From Monoglobus sp964617455 (GTDB lineage: Bacteria; Bacillota; Clostridia; Monoglobales; Monoglobaceae): a stretch of 48,518 nt of DNA. Location of the stretch: the NCBI GenBank assembly GCA_964617455.1, contig CAZTYF010000014.1, positions 1-48,518 of the forward strand, in the 5' to 3' direction. Positions 7,708-15,986 of this stretch are shown one piece after another. The notes beneath the pieces are model-generated. The model saw only the letters and a list, made by a program, of their open reading frames with translations, was not told the origin of the DNA and searched no databases. The translations under genes and the position numbers were made by a program. Positions within the stretch are counted from its first letter, which is position 1, and the number at the start of each line of letters is the position of its first letter.

Positions 7708-9009
7708 CTATATTCCTATATCCTCGCCGCCTAAAATTTTATTCATGTTTTTAACGGCGCATTGCTCCCCGCACATTGTGCAGGTGTTTTCTTCCCGGGG
7801 TTTGGAGCTTGCTCTGTACGCCTTGGGTTTGTCGGGGTCAAGGGCCAAATCGAACATTTTGTCCCAATCGATTTCCCGTCGGGCGTCTGCCATCTTGTTA
7901 TCCCAATCCATTGCTCCTTTAACGCCTTTCGCAATATCGGCGGCATGGGCGGCTATACGGGATGCGATTATCCCCTCTCTCATATCCTCAAGATCGGGCA
8001 AGCGAAGATGTTCCGCGGGAGTTACATAGCACAGAAAATCGGCACCGTTCATGGCAGCTATTGCTCCACCGATTGCCGAGGTTATGTGGTCATAGCCCGG
8101 AGCCACGTCGGTCACCAAGGGTCCCAAAACATAAAAAGGTGCTCCGTGGCATAGGCTCTTTTCCATTGCCATATTGGCAGCAATACGGTTCATCGGCACA
8201 TGACCGGGGCCTTCAACCATAACCTGGACATCCTTTTCCCAAGCTCGTTTCGTCAATTCGCCCAGCACAATCAATTCGGATATTTGAGCGGCATCCCCTG
8301 CATCATCCAAACAGCCGGGGCGGCAAGCGTCACCGAGGCTTATGGTAACATCATGCTCTCTGAAGATTTCCATAACTTCATCATAGTATTCATAGAACGG
8401 ATTTTCGTTTCCTGTCATCTCCATCCACGCAAACAGAAGGGCGCCTCCTCTTGAGACTATATTCATTCTGCGGGGATTTTTTTTGACCTTTTCGGCAGTA
8501 GCCCGATTTATCCCGGCGTGGATTGTCATAAAGTCGACACCGTCTTCCGCATGTTGCCGAACAACCCGCATAAAATCATCTTTTGTGATATCCTTCAGTT
8601 TTTTTTCACAGTAGCCTATTGCATCATACACCGGAACCGTCCCAAGCATGGCGGTGGATATGTCAAGGATTTTGCGCCTCATTTCGCGGGTTTTTCCGTA
8701 ATTCGATAAATCCATTATCGCTTCGGCCTTCATTTCGATGGCCGTGCGAACTTTGTTAAGTTCAAGTTCCACATCTGCCGCATCTCTTGATATTCCCAAA
8801 TTGACGTTGATTTTGGTGCGGAGACCCTCTCCGATGCCCTCCGGTGAAAGGGCTGTATGGTGTTTATTTGCGGGAATTACCACCGTGCCGGCGGCGATTT
8901 TTGATACAAGTTCCCCTATATCGATTTTTTCCTTTTCCGCCACCGTTTTCATTTCCGGCGTAATAATACCTTTCTTGGCCGCATCCATCTGGGTACCGTA
9001 GCTGCTCAT
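7708..9009 (-). CDS. thiC: Phosphomethylpyrimidine synthase
   Basis: This 433-aa radical SAM enzyme rearranges aminoimidazole ribotide into HMP phosphate. The C-terminal cluster motif CTMCGEQCAVK supplies the 4Fe-4S ligands in the unusual C-terminal position typical of ThiC. Other stretches are ALSPEGIGEGLRTKINVNLG near the N-terminus, FMTIHAGI, SRGGALLFAWM, SLGDACRPGC and VEGPGHVPM. It is the short bacterial form without the long N-terminal domain. GGAAGGAG lies 6-7 bases before the ATG. It is first in the operon and controlled by the TPP riboswitch at 9080-9168. Confidence 0.98.
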   Translation of the reverse strand: MSSYGTQMDAAKKGIITPEMKTVAEKEKIDIGELVSKIAAGTVVIPANKHHTALSPEGIGEGLRTKINVNLGISRDAADVELELNKVRTAIEMKAEAIMDLSNYGKTREMRRKILDISTAMLGTVPVYDAIGYCEKKLKDITKDDFMRVVRQHAEDGVDFMTIHAGINRATAEKVKKNPRRMNIVSRGGALLFAWMEMTGNENPFYEYYDEVMEIFREHDVTISLGDACRPGCLDDAGDAAQISELIVLGELTKRAWEKDVQVMVEGPGHVPMNRIAANMAMEKSLCHGAPFYVLGPLVTDVAPGYDHITSAIGGAIAAMNGADFLCYVTPAEHLRLPDLEDMREGIIASRIAAHAADIAKGVKGAMDWDNKMADARREIDWDKMFDLALDPDKPKAYRASSKPREENTCTMCGEQCAVKNMNKILGGEDIGI

Positions 9010-9023
9010 ATAAAAACTCCTTC

Positions 9024-9057
9024 CGAAAAATATGTGCCTGCCAAAGGGGCAAGCACA
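9024..9057 (-). terminator. Intrinsic terminator in the thiC leader (riboswitch expression platform)
   Basis: On the minus strand TGTGCTTGCC pairs with GGCAGGCACA (9057-9048 with 9042-9033) around CCTTT, followed by TATTTTTC. It lies between the TPP aptamer and the thiC ribosome binding site, so TPP-dependent transcription attenuation is the likely mechanism. Confidence 0.75.
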
Positions 9058-9079
9058 AATAAATAAATGATCGTATTAT

Positions 9080-9168
9080 CCATGCTTTCCTACGTCGGTG
9101 TTAACCGTCAGGTTCAAAGGGTCAGGCATTGCCTATCTCAACCGCCCAAGTCGGTTCCCCCAGCAAGC
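9080..9168 (-). promoter_or_regulatory. TPP riboswitch (THI element) of the thi operon
   Basis: The minus strand carries the conserved pieces in order: GCTGGGGG, the CTGAGA-like TTGAGATAGG, then ACCCTTTGAACCTGA, GTTAACACC and the closing CGTAGGAAAGC. These match the TPP-binding aptamer. High TPP is expected to favour the following terminator and shut off thiC-D-M-E. Confidence 0.95.
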
Positions 9169-9171
9169 TAT

Positions 9172-9200
9172 ATTATAACCCAAGGCATTAACGGACGCAA
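9172..9200 (-). promoter_or_regulatory. Promoter of the thi operon
   Basis: On the minus strand TTGCGT (9200-9195), a 17-base spacer and a perfect TATAAT (9177-9172) end a few bases before the riboswitch, which fits the expected start of transcription. Confidence 0.75.
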
Positions 9201-9229
9201 GAGTTTTGCAAAAATTTCTTGATTTTTTT

Positions 9230-9733
9230 TTACGATGTGCTTCCAAAGCCGCCGTTTCGCGCAGCCTTTGCATCATCGTCAACCGTTATACCAAAGGGAG
9301 TGAATATTCCCTGTACGAAACCGTCACCGCGGCGGACGGATATTGTTTTGCCCGTTTCTGCATCGATGGAGAGTTTTACAAAAATATGCCCCTCGTTGTC
9401 GGATCGGTAATAGTCGCTGTCTATTATTCCCACGGTGTTGTTGAGTCTGAGCCTAAACTTAAAACCCAAGCCGCTGCGGGGATAAATGCAAAGGACCCAA
9501 CCTTCATCGATTTTCACCCTGATTCCGGTGGGAACCGTTATCTCCTCCCCGGGTTTAAGTTCAAAATCAAGGGTCGAAAAAAAATCATATCCCGCACTTC
9601 CGACGGTGGCCCGCCTGGGAAGTTTTATCTCTTTATATATTTCATCAATTTTTTCGTCTTCCAAGCCAAAGTCGGCCATGGATTTTCGAAATTGATTTTG
9701 GCTGACTTTTTCAAATATAGCTATGCCCTTCAT
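9230..9733 (-). CDS. dut: dUTP diphosphatase
   Basis: This 167-aa trimeric dUTPase hydrolyses dUTP to dUMP and pyrophosphate. All five family motifs are visible in order: ATVGSAGYDF, IYPRSGLGFK, NTVGIIDSDYY, RRGDGFVQGIF and RNGGFGSTS at the C-terminus. An N-terminal extension of about 40 residues, rich in charged residues, precedes motif 1. The start chosen is the ATG at 9733, because AGGAGA lies 5-6 bases before it. An upstream in-frame ATG (9751) has no such site. The stop of the small gene at 9735-9893 is one base before this start, so the two are coupled. Confidence 0.95.
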   Translation of the reverse strand: MKGIAIFEKVSQNQFRKSMADFGLEDEKIDEIYKEIKLPRRATVGSAGYDFFSTLDFELKPGEEITVPTGIRVKIDEGWVLCIYPRSGLGFKFRLRLNNTVGIIDSDYYRSDNEGHIFVKLSIDAETGKTISVRRGDGFVQGIFTPFGITVDDDAKAARNGGFGSTS

Positions 9734-9734
9734 A

Positions 9735-9893
9735 TCATCTCCTGCTTTCATTCGGTATGTAAAACAATATGACCTGTTTTGCGTGTTTGGGGAACATCAA
9801 TGACTTTCTGATGGGATTGACCAAATCGAGGGCGCCTTCCACAATATTGTGCATCTCGGCAATGTGAATTTCCTTTTTTATAATCTTTATCAT
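9735..9893 (-). CDS. Conserved-looking 52-aa protein coupled to dut
   Basis: This is a 52-codon open frame, MIKIIKKEIHIAEMHNIVEG through VILFYIPNESRR. AAGGAGGG lies about 7 bases before its ATG, among the best ribosome binding sites here. Its TGA stops one base before the dut start. The protein is basic at the N-terminus with no membrane segment or cysteines. No family is recognised. Its position suggests a function linked to dUTPase, or a translational coupling leader. The promoter at 10170-10198 lies upstream. It is below the usual size cutoffs of gene finders and would be missed easily. Confidence 0.65.
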   Translation of the reverse strand: MIKIIKKEIHIAEMHNIVEGALDLVNPIRKSLMFPKHAKQVILFYIPNESRR

Positions 9894-10251
9894 ATAGCAC
9901 CCTCCTTATCTTCAAAATCCACAGCCCTTACGAACCATCCTCCCCGGTCCCCGATTCAAAAAGTAAACCGCTATATTCAGATACCTGTCCCGGCCGCTGA
10001 CACACTCATTGATATAAATCATTATCTCGGAAAATATTTTATCAAACCTGTAAATCCGCCGGAAAAGAGCGCAAAACAGGCACTTCGTCCGTTTAGCATA
10101 TTGACCGTGAAATATCCGTAAAAGGGCCGTAATATTCTGTAACGGCTTTTTAAACTTCCCGCAAAGAAAATTATAACATAACAAAAATTTTAAAACAAGG
10201 GGGGATTTTTGAAAATAAAAAATTTAAAGTCAAGTTTATTTTATGGACTTA
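9894..10251 (-). other. Leader of the dut transcript with a doubtful open frame
   Basis: Between recO and the 52-aa gene one minus-strand frame is open from about 10184 to a TGA at 9912 (about 90 codons). It ends just 18 bases before the 52-aa gene. Its last 45 or so codons look coding (for example INECVSGRDRYLNIAVYFLN), but its only upstream starts overlap the promoter and no ribosome binding site is seen. It could be a decayed gene, a gene with a non-ATG start, or chance. Nothing else is visible here apart from the promoter. Confidence 0.3.
10170..10198 (-). promoter_or_regulatory. Promoter upstream of the 52-aa gene and dut
   Basis: Minus strand: TTGTTT (10198-10193), a 17-base spacer and a perfect TATAAT (10175-10170). 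Transcription would begin about 270 bases before the 52-aa gene. Confidence 0.6.
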
Positions 10252-11079
10252 TCATTGCATATCCCTTACGGCTTTTAAATAATCCAGAGTTTTTATTGAA
10301 TTCTCCAGTTCATATGTCATATAACACTCGGCAACATCTGCCAAATATTTAAGGTTTTTTTCTCCCAAGACAAAAGAGAACGCGGCCGAATCTTTCGATG
10401 TGATAATGTGGGAAATTGCCTTATATACGGCATTGTTGACAGCAATGTTATATTTCCCCTTCTTTTCTTCGGCGCAATTCCCACAACAAAAAACTCCGTC
10501 CGAGACGCATAGCAATTCAATTTTTTCTCCGCTTCCGCAAAGACATCCGTCGCAGTTCGGGGCAAAACCCGCCTCCATTAAAGCACGCAGAAGAAAAACA
10601 GCCTCTATTTTTACGGCCGAGTATTTGAATTCGGTATTAATTTTGCCCCCGACTGTATTCTCGGGTTTTTCATCATCCCTTATATCGTCATTATCGATAT
10701 TTTCAAGCTTACTTAAGGAGTTCAGCAAAAGACGTAAAATTTCATTTTGCTCGGTTCCCTCATAGCACAAATGATTTGCCACATCACAGAAATATGAAGC
10801 ATAGGCCATCTTTTCAAGTGATTTACGCAACCCGCCGAAAGATTCAATCACCAGGGCTTCGTTGAGACGAACCATACCCGTATCTCTGCCTTTAAAAACC
10901 TCAAATTCCGAGTAACTGAATAATTGAGTAGCAACCAAGGCCCCTGAACGATTGAGCCGGGAGCGGCTTGCCAAAACAGACATCTTGCCGAGATCTTCGG
11001 ATAACACGGTGAGAATACGGCTGTTTTCGCTGTATTTCACCTCTCGGGTCACAATACCCCGCATCTTAATGTTTGCCAT
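10252..11079 (-). CDS. recO: DNA repair protein RecO
   Basis: This 275-aa recombination mediator works with RecR to load RecA on gaps in the RecF pathway. The N-terminal OB fold is seen as GIVTREVKYSENSRILTVLS, with the following SRSRLNRSG. The C-terminal zinc module has four cysteines in CDGCLCG and FCCGNC (residues about 180-205). The ATG at 11079 was chosen because GGAAGGG lies 9 bases upstream. The longer TTG start (11085) would leave only 3 bases. The start overlaps the end of the upstream pseudouridine synthase gene by 14 bases, so the two are co-transcribed. Confidence 0.93.
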   Translation of the reverse strand: MANIKMRGIVTREVKYSENSRILTVLSEDLGKMSVLASRSRLNRSGALVATQLFSYSEFEVFKGRDTGMVRLNEALVIESFGGLRKSLEKMAYASYFCDVANHLCYEGTEQNEILRLLLNSLSKLENIDNDDIRDDEKPENTVGGKINTEFKYSAVKIEAVFLLRALMEAGFAPNCDGCLCGSGEKIELLCVSDGVFCCGNCAEEKKGKYNIAVNNAVYKAISHIITSKDSAAFSFVLGEKNLKYLADVAECYMTYELENSIKTLDYLKAVRDMQ

Positions 11080-11974
11080 ATTCAAACACCCTTCCGTTTA
11101 AATAATCAAGATTCCCGGCCTCCGTTTTGAAATCAAATTTCAATTTATAGGCACACAGTTCCTGATACTCTTTCTTTCGAGTTTCTGCCCCATATTTTAT
11201 ATCTCCCACTATAGGATACCCAAGATATGCCAAGGCAGCACGGATTTGATGAGTTCGGCCGCTTATCAATTCAACTTCCACATGGCTCAAATCTCCATCG
11301 CCGGATATCACCTTATAATTCAGGGCTGCTTTTTTATATCCGCCCGGATTTGACTCCGAAAATTCGAATTTATTCCTTCCGACCTTCCCGATATATCCCC
11401 GAATTTTCCCCGAGCTTGGGTGGGGTGTACCTTCCACACGGCAGATATAGAACTTTCGAATCTCCTTAGACTTTATTTTTTCGGTGATAATTATGTGGGC
11501 TTCATGATTTTTGGCGGCTATTACAAGGCCGGAAGTGTTGCGGTCAATCCGATGACAAAGGGAGGGAACATAGGCGCCGTTCCCTTTGAATTCACCTCGG
11601 TTATAAAGTACGGTTCTGAATCCGCTTTCAAGGGAAAACCCCGAGGCATTCGGCATATCCTGAGAAGGTATGCCTGAGGGTTTTTCAAGAATGGCAATGT
11701 TTTCGTCCTCATAGGCAAATTTGGGAACGATTTTACTGTCGGGCACAAAACCGATATTTGAATCTTCGAAGAATTCGTCGTTTATGTAAAACTCTGTTAC
11801 ATTTCCTTCCCAAAGGCGAAAAGAGCCATCGGTAATCCTATTGCCATCAACTTTCACCCGTTTTTTTCGTAAAGCTTTATACACAACACTCGCCGGAGCA
11901 TTGGGTAAAAGCTTAAACATAAACTTATCGAGTCTTATCCCGCTTTCGGATTTGGTTATAACATATCTTTTCAT
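11066..11974 (-). CDS. RluA-family 23S rRNA pseudouridine synthase
   Basis: This is a protein of about 302 aa. An N-terminal S4 RNA-binding domain (residues about 10-70, with SGIRLDKFMFKLLPNAPASV) precedes the pseudouridine synthase fold. The catalytic motif CHRIDRNTSGLVIAAKN holds the family's aspartate, and the later motif SGRTHQIRAALAYLGYPIVGD is also standard. It probably modifies 23S rRNA like RluC/RluD, but the exact uridine cannot be read. I chose the ATG at 11974 because the S4 domain follows at once. The frame extends 16 codons further with no better start, and no strong ribosome binding site is visible at either. The end overlaps recO by 14 bases. Confidence 0.9.
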   Translation of the reverse strand: MKRYVITKSESGIRLDKFMFKLLPNAPASVVYKALRKKRVKVDGNRITDGSFRLWEGNVTEFYINDEFFEDSNIGFVPDSKIVPKFAYEDENIAILEKPSGIPSQDMPNASGFSLESGFRTVLYNRGEFKGNGAYVPSLCHRIDRNTSGLVIAAKNHEAHIIITEKIKSKEIRKFYICRVEGTPHPSSGKIRGYIGKVGRNKFEFSESNPGGYKKAALNYKVISGDGDLSHVEVELISGRTHQIRAALAYLGYPIVGDIKYGAETRKKEYQELCAYKLKFDFKTEAGNLDYLNGRVFEYGKH

Positions 11975-12039
11975 GACTAAATTATCCCACAAAACCCGAC
12001 AATAATCAAGAGTAAATCGCAAGTATTCAAGGATAAAAT

Positions 12040-12061
12040 CGGAGCGGTTTTAACCGCTCCG
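12040..12061 (-). terminator. Terminator after the SLH protein gene
   Basis: CGGAGCGGTT (12040-12049) and AACCGCTCCG (12052-12061) form a perfect 10-bp inverted repeat. ATTTTAT follows on the minus strand. It lies between the SLH gene and the pseudouridine synthase gene. Confidence 0.7.
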
Positions 12062-12142
12062 AAATTTCGATAAAGATATTCTTAATTGTTCCTATACCGA
12101 AGGTTGCCGAATAAAAATACGTAACTACCCGGGAAAAATTTT

Positions 12143-14347
12143 TCAGTCTTCGATGTACTCTATTGTTTTTACAACCTCATCCGTTTTTCCATAGTAGTTG
12201 ACTGCGCGAATTTCAAAGACATTTTTGCCCTCTTCCAATTGAACACGTTTGCTGAAGGTCCCGTCATAATCCACCGCAGTTACCTCGGAATCGTTTATAT
12301 AAAGTTTAATTCCGGTTATGTTGCCTTTTATCCGACCTTGAATGGATAAGTTGCTCTGCCTGGTGGTTTCGGGACAATTGGTAAAAGTAATCTCAGGAGA
12401 ACCGACATCAAAGGTGACGGTTCGTGTCTCGGTTGTGGTTTTGCCTAAATCGTTTGTGGCGGTAACGGTTATGATGTTTTCCCCTTCTTCGAGATAAACC
12501 GTTGCAGACCAATCTCCGGAGTAGTTTACATCAATGGATTTCCCGTTCACCGTCACATCCGGATATGGGTCATTGATATCCTTGACTTTTCCCCTTATGG
12601 TCAAGGTATCCGTTTCTGATGCAGAAGGGCATTGGGTTATGGTCAACACCGGCGCCTCTACCCCAAACCTTACTATTCTTGTCTCGGTGGTTGTTTTGCC
12701 CAAATCGTTTGTGGCAATTACCGTTATGGTGTTATCGCCTTCCTTTAGGTAAACCGTTGCAGACCAATCACCCGAGTAATTCACATCAACGGATTTACCG
12801 TTTACGGTCACATCGGGGAAGGAGTCATTGATATCCTTAACCTTGCCTCTTACGGTAACGGAAGTTGTGTCCGACGACTCGGGACATTGAGTAATGGTCA
12901 GTACAGGTGCTCCAACCCCAAACTGTATTGTCCTTGTTTCGGTGGTTGTTTTGCCCAAATCGTTTGTGGCAATAATCGTGATGGTATTATCGCCTTCCTT
13001 TAGGTAAACCGTTACAGACCAATCACCCGAGTAATTCACATCAACGGATTTACCGTTTACGGTCACATCGGGGAAACTGTCATTGATATCTTTAACTTTG
13101 CCCCTTATGGTAACGGAAGTCGTGTCGGACACTTCGGGGCACTGGGTTATGGTAATTATCGGCGCCCCCACCCCAAAACGAATAATCCTTGTCTCAGTGG
13201 TTGATTTGCCCGAATCGTTTGTGGCAACTATAGTGACGGTATTTTCGCCTTCGTTCAATTTAACGGTTGTAACCCAGTCGCCGGAATAGTTCACATCGAC
13301 GGATTTACCATTCACCGAAAGACTCGGGAAATTATCCCGTTCATCCTTGACCGTTCCCCGTATTGTAGCGGAAGTTGTATCCGATGTTTCGGGGCACTCC
13401 GTTATATTGAGCACGGGAGCACCGAGAATATATTTCGCATTCACAACAGTCGTCTTGGTTTTTCCGGATTTTGATGCGGTAACAATGAAATCCTTTTCGC
13501 CTTCCGCTTCAAAAGTGTAGGTATAGGTTCCCACTTCCTCGCCGATTTTTGTCTCACTTATCCCGTCACCCGAAATGGAGATATCTGCGCCTTGCTCGGA
13601 ATATACGGATATAACAGCCGTTTTCCCACCGTCTTCATAGGCAACACTTGCGGTAAGTTCGAGTTCGGATTCTATTTCCGAAACAGCCTGCTTTGTGGCC
13701 CGATTAAGCATTACAACCGTTTCTGCTCGGGTAATACCCATGCTTGGCCCGAATGTACCATCGGGATAGCCGCTTATCAGGTTTTTTTCCACCGCTAAAC
13801 TCACATAGGGAACCAACGCCGGCGAAATGGATGTGGCATCCGAAAACTTTTTGAATACATAGTTTGGGTCGGCGGCATCCGCATCTTTATATCCGATCAT
13901 TTTCACAAGAGCCACTGCTATGTCCTCTCTCACGGCATATTCTTCCGGATGAAATGCCGGGAGGCCGCCGAAAGGATTGCCATATCCTGTCATAAATTCT
14001 TTACAGGCCTCAACATAGAGATACGACCATCTCAGTGAGTCAACATCGGAAAAAGTTTGAGTATCGGGTGCGGTCAATCCCGGTTGAAATGTTGCAACCA
14101 AGAGCTTGCAAAACTCCTCTCGTGTAACTCCGGCTTCGGGTCTGAAACTGCCATCCTCATAGCCGTTCACAATTCCCCGTTGGCTGAAAGACATAATCTG
14201 ATCCCTTGCCCAGTAGTCCGAGGGAACATCATAAAAATTCAGGTTATTTCCGCTTCCGTTAATTTGATTAATATTATCTCCGTATACGGGGCAGCATAGG
14301 GACGCCGCTAAAATAACAGATGAAACCAAGCATAATAATCTCTTCAT
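12143..14347 (-). CDS. Secreted SLH-domain protein with tandem beta repeats
   Basis: This is a 734-aa surface protein. The signal peptide is MKRLLCLVSSVILAASLCCP followed by VYG. Three S-layer homology domains cover residues about 38-95, 97-160 and 165-225, with FYDVPSDYWA, FSDVDSLRWSY and GYPDGTFGPSMGITRAE. These normally bind pyruvylated secondary wall polymer. After a linker domain come five repeats of about 85 residues (about 309-734). Repeats 2-4 are almost identical in DVTVNGKSVDVNYSGDW and TNDLGKTTTETR, each with one CP motif. The fold resembles bacterial Ig-like or glucodextranase-B repeats (inference). The start has AAAGGAG 7-8 bases upstream; a longer frame of 16 codons has none. 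No catalytic domain is seen, so an adhesive or structural role is likely. Confidence 0.9.
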   Translation of the reverse strand: MKRLLCLVSSVILAASLCCPVYGDNINQINGSGNNLNFYDVPSDYWARDQIMSFSQRGIVNGYEDGSFRPEAGVTREEFCKLLVATFQPGLTAPDTQTFSDVDSLRWSYLYVEACKEFMTGYGNPFGGLPAFHPEEYAVREDIAVALVKMIGYKDADAADPNYVFKKFSDATSISPALVPYVSLAVEKNLISGYPDGTFGPSMGITRAETVVMLNRATKQAVSEIESELELTASVAYEDGGKTAVISVYSEQGADISISGDGISETKIGEEVGTYTYTFEAEGEKDFIVTASKSGKTKTTVVNAKYILGAPVLNITECPETSDTTSATIRGTVKDERDNFPSLSVNGKSVDVNYSGDWVTTVKLNEGENTVTIVATNDSGKSTTETRIIRFGVGAPIITITQCPEVSDTTSVTIRGKVKDINDSFPDVTVNGKSVDVNYSGDWSVTVYLKEGDNTITIIATNDLGKTTTETRTIQFGVGAPVLTITQCPESSDTTSVTVRGKVKDINDSFPDVTVNGKSVDVNYSGDWSATVYLKEGDNTITVIATNDLGKTTTETRIVRFGVEAPVLTITQCPSASETDTLTIRGKVKDINDPYPDVTVNGKSIDVNYSGDWSATVYLEEGENIITVTATNDLGKTTTETRTVTFDVGSPEITFTNCPETTRQSNLSIQGRIKGNITGIKLYINDSEVTAVDYDGTFSKRVQLEEGKNVFEIRAVNYYGKTDEVVKTIEYIED
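12404..13423 (-). repeat. Four 255-bp coding tandem repeats in the SLH gene
   Basis: Four in-frame units of 85 codons occupy about 13423-13169, 13168-12914, 12913-12659 and 12658-12404 on the minus strand. A divergent fifth covers the C-terminus. Units 2 and 3 are nearly identical at the DNA level over long stretches, implying recent duplication or gene conversion and a potential for repeat-number change. Confidence 0.85.
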
Positions 14348-14383
14348 ATGTACAACTCCTTTGATTTTATAATTTTTTATTAG

Positions 14384-14411
14384 ATTATAACACAAAAATC
14401 AGGATTGTCAA
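14384..14411 (-). promoter_or_regulatory. Strong promoter of the SLH protein gene
   Basis: Minus strand: TTGACA (14411-14406), a 16-base spacer and TATAAT (14389-14384). Both boxes are perfect consensus, 37 bases before the chosen start, which suggests high expression, as expected for a surface-layer protein. Confidence 0.85.
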
Positions 14412-14429
14412 TACAAAAAATTGTACAGT

Positions 14430-14453
14430 GCCCCACACTTTCGGGTGCGGGGC
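14430..14453 (-). terminator. Hairpin after trkH, probable terminator
   Basis: GCCCC-A-CAC pairs with GTG-C-GGGGC around TTTCGG. On the minus strand a T-run (AATTTTTT) follows only after about 8 bases, so termination strength is uncertain. It lies 20 bases beyond the trkH stop. Confidence 0.55.
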
Positions 14454-14473
14454 AAAAAATATTTCACATCTTT

Positions 14474-15958
14474 CTACTGTTTGGCCTTTCGATTGAATAT
14501 GATACTCTTCCAAAATTCCGGTGCCAAGAGCACAAGCATAGGATAAAGTTCAAGTCTGCCGGCAAGCATATCAAAAACCATCACATATTTGGAAAATCCC
14601 GAAAACAGCGAAAAACTCTCGGAAGGACCCGCTTTTCCAAGACCGGGACCTATGTTATTTATGGTGGCGGCTATGGCGGAAAAATTTGTGGTAAAGTCGT
14701 GGCCGTCTATAGAAATCAAGAGTACAGATATGACAAACAGGAATACATAGGCACAAACGAACACATTTATGGATCGGATCGTGTCGCTCGGTACGGTTTT
14801 GCCTTCGCTCTTTACACTAACAACACGTTTTGGGTGAAAAAACAGCGTTATCTCTTTTTTCACCGTACGGTGGAGTGTTACGATTCTCGAAACTTTTATG
14901 CCTCCGCCTGTGCTTCCTGCGCAAGCTCCCACAAACATAAGCGCCAATAAAATCAGAACCGCAAAGGGCGGCCAGAGCGCCTCATAGTCCAATGTGGTAA
15001 ATCCCGTTGTGGTTATTATGGAAGAAACCTGGAAGAATACATGCCTTACTTTATCGGCGAATCCCATGTCGGGCATTGACTTTGTGATATAAAGGGAGCA
15101 GGTTATAACCGCTACCGCAAAAATGATAATGCCTATATAATATCTTGCTTCCTCATGGGACGCGGCCGCTCGGAACTTTCTTCTGTATAGGAGAAAATAC
15201 ACCGCAAAATTCACACCAAAGAGCATCATAAATATTCCCACAACCCACTGTATGTAAGGGGAATAGCTTGCCATACTGTCGGCTTTTATGCCAAAACCTC
15301 CGGTTCCCGCAGTACCCACCGATGTTGTAATGGCGTCAAATATCGGCATACGGCCGCAAATAAGGAACAGAAATTCGGCAACAGTCAAAGTAAAGTAGAT
15401 AGCATAAAGAACCACCGCTGTTTCCCGCACTTTCGGCAAAAGCTTACTTACGGTGGGACCCGGACTTTCCGCCTTCATTATATTCATGGGTGAACCGCCT
15501 GTCATAGGTATCAAAGCCAATAAAAATACCAAAACACCCATTCCGCCTATCCAGTGGGTGAAACTCCGCCAAAAAAGAGATGCGTGAGACAGAGCCTCAA
15601 CATCATTGAGGATGCTCGCTCCCGTGGTGGTGAAACCCGATACGGTCTCAAAAAGTGCGTCGGTGAAATTGGGAATATCGCCGTTTATAACGAAGGGCAT
15701 ACAGCCGAAAAGACTCATGACAATCCAGGTGAGAGCCGTCACCGCAAAACCTTCTCGGGTATAAAAAGTCAAATTTTTAGGTTTTTTAAATACTAACAGT
15801 ACACCGCAGATTATGCATACCACAGCCATAATCAAAAACGAATATGCTTGGGATTCACCGTATATCATTCCAACCATAAAGGGCAAGAGCAACAGCACAC
15901 CCTCGATGTTTAAAATCCAGCCCAGTATATAGCTTACTGCTCTAAAATTCAAAGCCAT
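14474..15958 (-). CDS. trkH: TrkH/KtrB-family potassium uptake protein
   Basis: This is a 494-aa integral membrane K+ transporter subunit. Hydrophobic segments run through the whole length, starting with ILNIEGVLLLLPFMVGMIY. The four pore loops of the family can be seen as TVSGFTTTGASIL, SVGTAGTGGFGI, SSIITTTGFTTLD and the final INNIGPGLG. The glycines form the K+ filter. An SGxSMS-type gate region appears as FVGACAGSTGGGIKV. GGGAGG precedes the ATG, at short spacing. It follows trkA by 28 bases in the same operon. TrkA is the expected cytosolic regulator. Confidence 0.95.
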   Translation of the reverse strand: MALNFRAVSYILGWILNIEGVLLLLPFMVGMIYGESQAYSFLIMAVVCIICGVLLVFKKPKNLTFYTREGFAVTALTWIVMSLFGCMPFVINGDIPNFTDALFETVSGFTTTGASILNDVEALSHASLFWRSFTHWIGGMGVLVFLLALIPMTGGSPMNIMKAESPGPTVSKLLPKVRETAVVLYAIYFTLTVAEFLFLICGRMPIFDAITTSVGTAGTGGFGIKADSMASYSPYIQWVVGIFMMLFGVNFAVYFLLYRRKFRAAASHEEARYYIGIIIFAVAVITCSLYITKSMPDMGFADKVRHVFFQVSSIITTTGFTTLDYEALWPPFAVLILLALMFVGACAGSTGGGIKVSRIVTLHRTVKKEITLFFHPKRVVSVKSEGKTVPSDTIRSINVFVCAYVFLFVISVLLISIDGHDFTTNFSAIAATINNIGPGLGKAGPSESFSLFSGFSKYVMVFDMLAGRLELYPMLVLLAPEFWKSIIFNRKAKQ

Positions 15959-15986
15959 GGCCTCCCATCGTTATGAATAATTTATC

